This document shows, piece after piece, positions 59,485-64,000 of a stretch of 64,000 nt of DNA (positions within the stretch are counted from its first letter, which is position 1; each line of letters opens with the position of its first letter). This DNA is from Halogeometricum pallidum JCM 14848 (GTDB lineage: Archaea > Halobacteriota > Halobacteria > Halobacteriales > Haloferacaceae). The stretch lies in the NCBI RefSeq assembly GCF_000337095.1, contig NZ_AOIV01000003.1, forward strand, positions 1 to 64,000, given 5' to 3'. The notes under the pieces are model-generated. The model saw only the letters and a list, made by a program, of their open reading frames with translations, made no database searches and had not been told where the DNA came from. The position numbers and the translations under genes are program-made.

Positions 59485-60713
59485 GAGCCCTCACCGTCCG
59501 AAGAGTCGCCGTCGGCCGCGTCGTTCTCCTCGCGTCCGTCCCCGCCGTCGGTCGACGCCGTCGAGGGGTTCGGTTCTCGCGGGGCGGCCCCCCGGCCGTC
59601 GCCCGAGAGGACGAACCCGTTCTCCTCCGGTCTGGACATGAGTTCGCGTTGCGGGTACGGTATCTTGATACCCTCCGATTCGAACTCCTCCTTTATCGCG
59701 GAGATGACCGCCGTCTGCGTCCGCCACTTGCGGCGCGCGCTGGGGCGGTCGATCCAGACGCGGACGCCGAGCACGACGGCCGAGTCGGCGAACCGCTTGA
59801 GCACCACCTGCGGCGTCGGAACGCCCAGCGGTTCGTCCAACCGCTCGACGGCTTCGAGCGCCACGTCGGCCGCCCGTTTCGGGTCCGCGTCGTAGTCGGC
59901 GCCCACGTCGACCTCGATTCGGAGGCGTCCCTTCCGACTGCGGTTGACGAGGCTCTCGGAGGAGACCACGTCGTTCGGCACCATCACGTACTCGCCGTCG
60001 AACGTCTGGATGCGCGTGTTGACGATAGTGATGTCCGTGACGATGCCCTCGTGGTCGCCGACCTCCACCCAGTCTCCTATCTCGAACGGGCGGGAGAACA
60101 TCAGGACGAACCCGGCCAACAGCGCCCCGAGCGTCTGTCTGGCGGCCATCCCGACGACGATGCCGAGGAAGCCCGCGCCGACGAGGATGCCGCCGAGGTC
60201 GACGTTCCAGAGGGCCAGCACCATCGAGACGCCGACGACGTAGAGGAACACCTGCGCGATGCGGTAGGCTATCTCGCGTTGGTGCTGGCTCACCGCGGGC
60301 CGGGCCTCCGTCACCTCGTCGACGAGGCGGCGGACGAGGCTCGTCATCGTGTACGCGCCGACGAGGATGAGAATCGAGAGACCGAGGTTGACGAACGACC
60401 GATAGCCGAAGTCGTACCCTTCGAACACCTCGGCGACCTGCGTCGCCTGCCCCCAGATGCCGACGATGGCGGCGGCGGCCCCGATGGTCACCGACATCGT
60501 CGTCAGCGTCACGAGCAGGCTCCACAGCGCCGCCGGGACGTGTTCGGGGTCGGAGTCGTGGACCCGGTCCCCGCGCGCCAGCAGCGCCGTCACGAGGAAG
60601 ATGATGACTCCGGTGACCGCCACCCGGCCCGCGAACGACGGCACGAGCGAGGCGAGTTCGTCCAGCGGGGAGACGCCGTTCTGCAACGGGGCGAGGAGGG
60701 GCACCGCGCTCAT
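59481..60713 (-). CDS. MscS-family mechanosensitive channel, second paralogue
   Basis: A 410-residue channel with four or five hydrophobic segments (about residues 28-46, 68-90, 105-125, 150-170, 172-200). The pore motif ILVGAGFLGIVVGMAARQTLGALLAG and the FEIGDWVEVGDHEG entrance of the beta domain are typical. The C-terminal 60 residues are Pro/Glu/Asp/Ser-rich. It lies between ksgA (adjacent, 0 nt gap) and the PrmC gene (4-nt overlap), so it is expressed with translation-related genes. It differs from the 6.4-kb copy in length and helices. Confidence 0.88.
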   Translation of the reverse strand: MSAVPLLAPLQNGVSPLDELASLVPSFAGRVAVTGVIIFLVTALLARGDRVHDSDPEHVPAALWSLLVTLTTMSVTIGAAAAIVGIWGQATQVAEVFEGYDFGYRSFVNLGLSILILVGAYTMTSLVRRLVDEVTEARPAVSQHQREIAYRIAQVFLYVVGVSMVLALWNVDLGGILVGAGFLGIVVGMAARQTLGALLAGFVLMFSRPFEIGDWVEVGDHEGIVTDITIVNTRIQTFDGEYVMVPNDVVSSESLVNRSRKGRLRIEVDVGADYDADPKRAADVALEAVERLDEPLGVPTPQVVLKRFADSAVVLGVRVWIDRPSARRKWRTQTAVISAIKEEFESEGIKIPYPQRELMSRPEENGFVLSGDGRGAAPREPNPSTASTDGGDGREENDAADGDSSDGEGS

Positions 60714-61583
60714 CTATCGGCCGTGTTCGTCGGCGAGCGTCGCCAGCGCGGCGAACTCGCTCGGAGACATCTTCCCCGCGCGCTTCCGGAGCGTCGCCTC
60801 GTCGGCGGCGTCGACGACGGCCTCCGGGTCCGACAGCCCGGAGATGTGCGCCGTGTTGCGGATGCCGTTGCGGATAGTCTTCCGCCGCTGGGTGAAAAGC
60901 GCCTTCACGAAGTCGAGGAAGAACGACTCGTCGTCGACCTCGTAGTCGGGGTCGCGCGGCGTCACGCGGACGACGACGCTCTCGACGGCCGGCGCGGGCG
61001 AGAACGCCCCCTTGGGCACCGTCTCGACCACCTCCACGTCGCCGTAGTGCTGGGCGCTCACCGACAGGCGGCCGTACTCGCTCGTCCCCGACTCGGCGGC
61101 CATCCGCTCGCCGAACTCCTTTTGGAACATCAAGACGAGGGGGACGCCCCGCGGGAGCAATCGGAAGGTTATCTCCGAGGAGATGCCGTAGGGGAGATTC
61201 GAGACGCAGGCGGTGAACTCGGGGAGGTCGAGTTCCAGTGCGTCGCCCTCGAGGACGGTCAGCCGCCCGTTTTCGACCTCCGCAGCGAACTCCTCGCGGA
61301 GGAAGGCGGCGAGGCGGGAGTCGCGTTCGACCACGGTGACGCGGTCGGCGATACGAAGCAGGCGGTCGGTCAGCGCGCCCGTCCCGCCGCCGACTTCGAG
61401 CACGTGCGAGGTGTCGGCGTCCTCGGGTAGGTACTCGGGGATGCGCGCTAAGACGCGGTCGTCGACGAGAAAGTGCTGGTCCTGGTTGGGGTCGCCGCGC
61501 AGGCCCGCGCGTTCGATGAGTCGGTCCGGGTCGCGCGGCGCGCGCGCCGCGGCCTCGGGCGTGTCCGGCTGCGGCTCGGTCAT
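60714..61583 (-). CDS. ksgA: 16S rRNA dimethyladenosine transferase (KsgA/Dim1)
   Basis: KsgA methylates two adenosines near the 3' end of 16S rRNA. The 289-residue protein has DPNQDQHFLVDDRVL, the SAM motif EVGGGTGALTDRLL (about residues 53-66), VERDSRLAAFL, GDALELDLPEF and the catalytic NLPYGISSEITFRLL (about 128-142). The helical C-terminal domain ends SPSEFAALATLADEHGR. The gene follows DUF655 by 46 nt. An N-terminal extension rich in Ala/Arg is haloarchaeal. Confidence 0.95.
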   Translation of the reverse strand: MTEPQPDTPEAAARAPRDPDRLIERAGLRGDPNQDQHFLVDDRVLARIPEYLPEDADTSHVLEVGGGTGALTDRLLRIADRVTVVERDSRLAAFLREEFAAEVENGRLTVLEGDALELDLPEFTACVSNLPYGISSEITFRLLPRGVPLVLMFQKEFGERMAAESGTSEYGRLSVSAQHYGDVEVVETVPKGAFSPAPAVESVVVRVTPRDPDYEVDDESFFLDFVKALFTQRRKTIRNGIRNTAHISGLSDPEAVVDAADEATLRKRAGKMSPSEFAALATLADEHGR

Positions 61584-61629
61584 CGGCCGAGGTTTCGTCC
61601 GCGCGGGTGTAAACGTCTCGGCTCGGATT

Positions 61630-62265
61630 TCAGTCGTCGCGGCCGACGAACGCCTTGTACTTCAGGTCGTCGTCGCGCAGTTCCTCCATGACGCGTTCGA
61701 CTAACACGTCGTCGGCGTGGTGGAGTCCGGAGACCCGCTCTTCGACGTCCTCGAAGCTCTCGAACGGGCCGCGCTTCCGTTCGTCGAGGATGTTGTTCCG
61801 CAGTTTCTTGCCGATACCCGGCAGGAGGTTCAACTGGTGGAGGCGGAGCGTGATGGGCTGGGCGTCGTTGTAGAAGTCGACGAAGCGACGCTCGTTCTCG
61901 GTGACCAGGTCCTCGACGACGTACTCCAACTCCGAGTAGGCCGTGTTCGAGAGGTCGTCGTACTCTACCTCGCGGAGTTCTTCGACCGCCTCGCGCTTCT
62001 CTGCGGGGAACAACACCACCCTGTCGCCGATGGACGTATCGGAGTCGTCGGTCAGTCGAAGCTCGAAGAGGCGGAAGTTCCGCTCTCCGAGGGCGTACGC
62101 CAGCGGCGATTTCTTGTACCGGGGGCGGTCGTCGTCCGGCCGCCCGTGGGGGAGGTGGTCGAGGACGACGGCGTACTGGACCTCCTCCTCGGTCGCGTCG
62201 GCGCCGCTCTCGGTCTCGTCGACCGGCGAATCGGGGTCGGCGTCTCCGCTCTCAGCGCTCGTCAT
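61630..62265 (-). CDS. DUF655 RNA/nucleic-acid-binding protein (HhH motif)
   Basis: A 211-residue protein of the archaeal DUF655 family. The acidic N-terminus (about residues 1-30) leads to a YAVVLDHLPHGRPDDDRPRYK strand region, and the helix-hairpin-helix LHQLNLLPGIGKKLRNNIL (about 143-161) follows. It is always near rpoF, ksgA and L21e in archaea. A role in ribosome maturation or transcription is inferred from this conserved neighbourhood. The intergenic space before it (62266-62385, 120 nt) is ordinary. Confidence 0.9.
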   Translation of the reverse strand: MTSAESGDADPDSPVDETESGADATEEEVQYAVVLDHLPHGRPDDDRPRYKKSPLAYALGERNFRLFELRLTDDSDTSIGDRVVLFPAEKREAVEELREVEYDDLSNTAYSELEYVVEDLVTENERRFVDFYNDAQPITLRLHQLNLLPGIGKKLRNNILDERKRGPFESFEDVEERVSGLHHADDVLVERVMEELRDDDLKYKAFVGRDD

Positions 62266-62385
62266 GTCATCCGATACGCCGAGGGCGTATTTAAACGGTT
62301 GGCCGTTTCGGCGGACGGGCGACGAACGGCGTCGCCCGCCCCCGGAAGCCGTCGTCCGAAAAGGAACCGATCGGTCGCCTCGAAG

Positions 62386-62742
62386 TCAGACGTACTTCGC
62401 GACGACGTTCAACACGTCGTCGAGTTCGTCGCCGCTCAGGGCGTACCGCTCTTGGGCGTAGACGGCGCGGAGTTCGTCCCGGCTCTGGGGCAGGAGGTCC
62501 GCGATTTTGAACGCGGTCTTCTCGTCCACCTTCTCCAGTTCGAGGAGTCCCTCGACGAGTTCGCGCGACTCCTCTGCGTCGAGGACGGCGAAGCGGTTGA
62601 CGTGTTCGATGGCGCGGGCGAGTTCGTAGCGGAGTTCGCGCTCCTCGTCCGCGGCGCGTTCGGCCTCGACCTCTTCGAGGAGGTCTTTGACCTCGCTCGT
62701 GGTCTGGTACTCCTCGTGTACCTTCTCTTTGAAGATGGTCAT
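62386..62742 (-). CDS. rpoF: DNA-directed RNA polymerase subunit F (Rpb4)
   Basis: A 118-residue helical subunit that forms the polymerase stalk with RpoE. The start MTIFKEKVHEEYQTTSEVKD and the HRDC-like C-terminal helices (FAVLDAEESRELVEGLLELE, IADLLPQSRDELRAVYAQE) are typical. The gene overlaps nothing but follows L21e by 10 nt in the same orientation, the usual order in Euryarchaeota. Confidence 0.94.
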   Translation of the reverse strand: MTIFKEKVHEEYQTTSEVKDLLEEVEAERAADEERELRYELARAIEHVNRFAVLDAEESRELVEGLLELEKVDEKTAFKIADLLPQSRDELRAVYAQERYALSGDELDDVLNVVAKYV

Positions 62743-62752
62743 CGCGAGTGGA

Positions 62753-63043
62753 TTACTGCTGGGCGCGCAGGTGGGCGGGGCGGACGACGAGTATCTTGTC
62801 CTTGCCGCCGTCGTTGATCTCGACTTTGAACGCGCGGCCCTGCTTGCCGACCACTTCGCCCGTGTGGCCGTTGAAGCGCGGGTGGAAGCGACCCTTGCGC
62901 ACGCTGGGGTCTATCTTCAGGTGGACCTTCTGGCCGTCGTCGTACTCCTGAATCGCGCGCTGCGGCGGGGAGGTTCCTCGCTCGCGGGGGTTGTTCGAGA
63001 GCTTTCCTCGCGTCCCGTGAAGCGGACCGTTTGAACTCGGCAT
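62753..63043 (-). CDS. rpl21e: 50S ribosomal protein L21e
   Basis: A 96-residue protein. [20 protein letters not shown] and the beta-strand segments [20 protein letters not shown] and [18 protein letters not shown] are diagnostic of L21e. A CGTTTTATAAC TATA element (63071-63081) lies about 34 nt before the ATG, the promoter of the whole leftward operon (L21e-rpoF-DUF655-ksgA-mscS-prmC). The longer in-frame extension is antisense to the cystathionine gene and was rejected. Confidence 0.95.
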   Translation of the reverse strand: MPSSNGPLHGTRGKLSNNPRERGTSPPQRAIQEYDDGQKVHLKIDPSVRKGRFHPRFNGHTGEVVGKQGRAFKVEINDGGKDKILVVRPAHLRAQQ

Positions 63044-63229
63044 AGTCGTGCAGCAGTCTACTGGTGACGAAGTTATAAAACGCACGTTCCTGTCCGGGCC
63101 GTGCGGAGGGCTCACGGGGCGACGTGCGGGCGGCACGGGGACCGAGTGACCGCACCGGGCAGCCGGACGCACAGAAAGCACGGGGGGCGAAGGGGAAGAG
63201 TCACGCCCGTCGCCCGAGAGGGACTCGAC

Positions 63230-64000
63230 ATGGACGACAGCGACGACCAACGCATCGAGACGCGCGCGATTCACGCCGGGCAGGACCCCGACGAGGAGAC
63301 GGGCGCGCTGATGACGCCCATCTACGCCAACTCGACGTACGAACAGGACGGACCGGGCGACCACCGCGGTTACGAGTACTCGCGGACGGGCAACCCCACC
63401 AGGACGGACCTCGAATCGAACCTCGCCTCCCTGGAGGGCGGGGCGCACGGCCGCGCGTTCTCCTCGGGGATGGGCTCTATCAACACCGTCTTGAACCTCC
63501 TCGAAGCGGGCGACCACGTCGTCACCGGCGACGACGTGTACGGCGGCACCCACCGAATCTTCACGCAGGTGTACGAGAAGTTCGACCTCTCGTTCGACTT
63601 CGTCGACACCACCGACCACGACGCCGTCGCCGACGCGATGCGCGAGGAGACGGCCCTGCTGTGGGTCGAGACGCCGACGAACCCGCTGATGCGCGTCAAC
63701 GACATCGGCGCCCTCGCGGACCTCGCCCACGAGTACGACGCGCTCTGCGCCGTCGACAACACGTTCGCCACGCCCTACCTCCAGCGACCGCTCGACTTCG
63801 GCGCCGATATCGTGAGCCACTCGCTGACGAAGTACCTCGGCGGCCACTCGGACGTGGTCGGCGGCGCCCTCGTCACCGACGACGCGGACCTCGACGAGGA
63901 ACTCGGCTTCTACCAGAACTCCGTCGGCGCGACGCCGTCGCCGTTCGACTGCTTTCTCGTCCTCAGGGGGACGAAGACGCTCTCGGTCCGTATGGACCGC
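63230..64000 (+). CDS. Cystathionine gamma-synthase/lyase family enzyme (3' end outside window)
   Basis: The 257 codons present start [20 protein letters not shown] and match the PLP-dependent Cys/Met metabolism family. [13 protein letters not shown] (about residues 47-59), the [11 protein letters not shown] loop, [14 protein letters not shown] and the PLP lysine in [17 protein letters not shown] (about 201-217) are visible. Members include cystathionine gamma-synthase, gamma-lyase and O-acetylhomoserine sulfhydrylase; the exact one cannot be set. It is divergent from L21e and about 5.4 kb from metE. The frame is open to the window end. Confidence 0.92.
   Translation, partial: MDDSDDQRIETRAIHAGQDPDEETGALMTPIYANSTYEQDGPGDHRGYEYSRTGNPTRTDLESNLASLEGGAHGRAFSSGMGSINTVLNLLEAGDHVVTGDDVYGGTHRIFTQVYEKFDLSFDFVDTTDHDAVADAMREETALLWVETPTNPLMRVNDIGALADLAHEYDALCAVDNTFATPYLQRPLDFGADIVSHSLTKYLGGHSDVVGGALVTDDADLDEELGFYQNSVGATPSPFDCFLVLRGTKTLSVRMDR

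Overview
The window comes from a haloarchaeon (class Halobacteria). The DNA is GC-rich with G or C at nearly every third codon position, and the proteins are strongly acidic. The information-processing genes are archaeal: L7Ae, S28e, L24e, L21e and L37e, Lsm, Rpb4, primase PriS, GINS, Cdc48, aMBF1, TrmB, TmcA and RtcB with archease. Many genes have a TATA-like box about 25-30 nt before the start codon, which is the haloarchaeal leaderless layout. The genus cannot be fixed from the sequence alone; a Haloferacales-like relative is plausible. The window is mostly ordinary chromosome, with one broken locus and no CRISPR, phage or intact insertion sequence.

Layout. 0-8.3 kb: the 3' end of hisD, a methyltransferase, an A-type Fe-S carrier, small haloarchaeal proteins, two overlapping membrane genes, dodecin, a nucleotidase-like phosphoesterase, a UspA protein, an MscS channel and a PAC2 protein. 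8.6-16.9 kb: a sugar-uptake locus with a TrmB regulator, a complete ABC importer (lipoprotein, two permeases, ATPase), a 67-residue membrane protein and a Gfo/Idh/MocA dehydrogenase. Three related inverted repeats sit at its promoters. 17.1-24.7 kb: primase-GINS, peroxiredoxin, a Cdc48/Hsp20-like pair, a hydrolase and panB. 24.8-25.25 kb: a pilin remnant broken by a hairpin element. 25.3-29.5 kb: an eIF2B-like protein, then a second Gfo/Idh/MocA dehydrogenase with a sugar isomerase/epimerase. 29.5-33.3 kb: acetyltransferase, archease, a DoxX-like membrane protein and RtcB. 33.3-41.2 kb: zinc-ribbon proteins, HAD hydrolase, CysE, acyl-CoA dehydrogenase, AlaX-type editing protein, aMBF1, tRNA-Leu(GAG), DUF420 and DUF892 proteins. 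41.3-50.7 kb: purF, L37e/Lsm, a PAS histidine kinase, the RNase J-idsA pair, gltX, a cyclase-family protein and small membrane proteins. 50.8-56.7 kb: ferredoxin, tmcA, the L7Ae-S28e-L24e-ndk operon, and a dCTP deaminase-like gene. 56.7-64 kb: a two-gene methionine synthase, then (leftward) L21e-rpoF-DUF655-ksgA-mscS-prmC, and the 5' part of a cystathionine gamma-synthase family gene.

How the parts fit. The TrmB locus and the 27-29 kb gene pair together look like uptake and oxidative processing of a carbohydrate that cannot be named from sequence. Archease and RtcB form a tRNA-splicing/RNA-ligation pair. MetE, the cystathionine enzyme and CysE all belong to sulfur amino-acid metabolism. RNase J-idsA joins RNA decay to isoprenoid lipid synthesis in one transcript.

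Most notable observations: the shared TrmB-type operators; a cluster of AT-ending codons in rtcB exactly over the metal-binding DINCG loop; structured or ORF-bearing leaders before L7Ae, RNase J and cysE; a promoter-supported Trp/Cys-rich micropeptide; and the translationally coupled Hsp20-like/Cdc48 pair. Database searches were not possible, so family names are recognition by eye.
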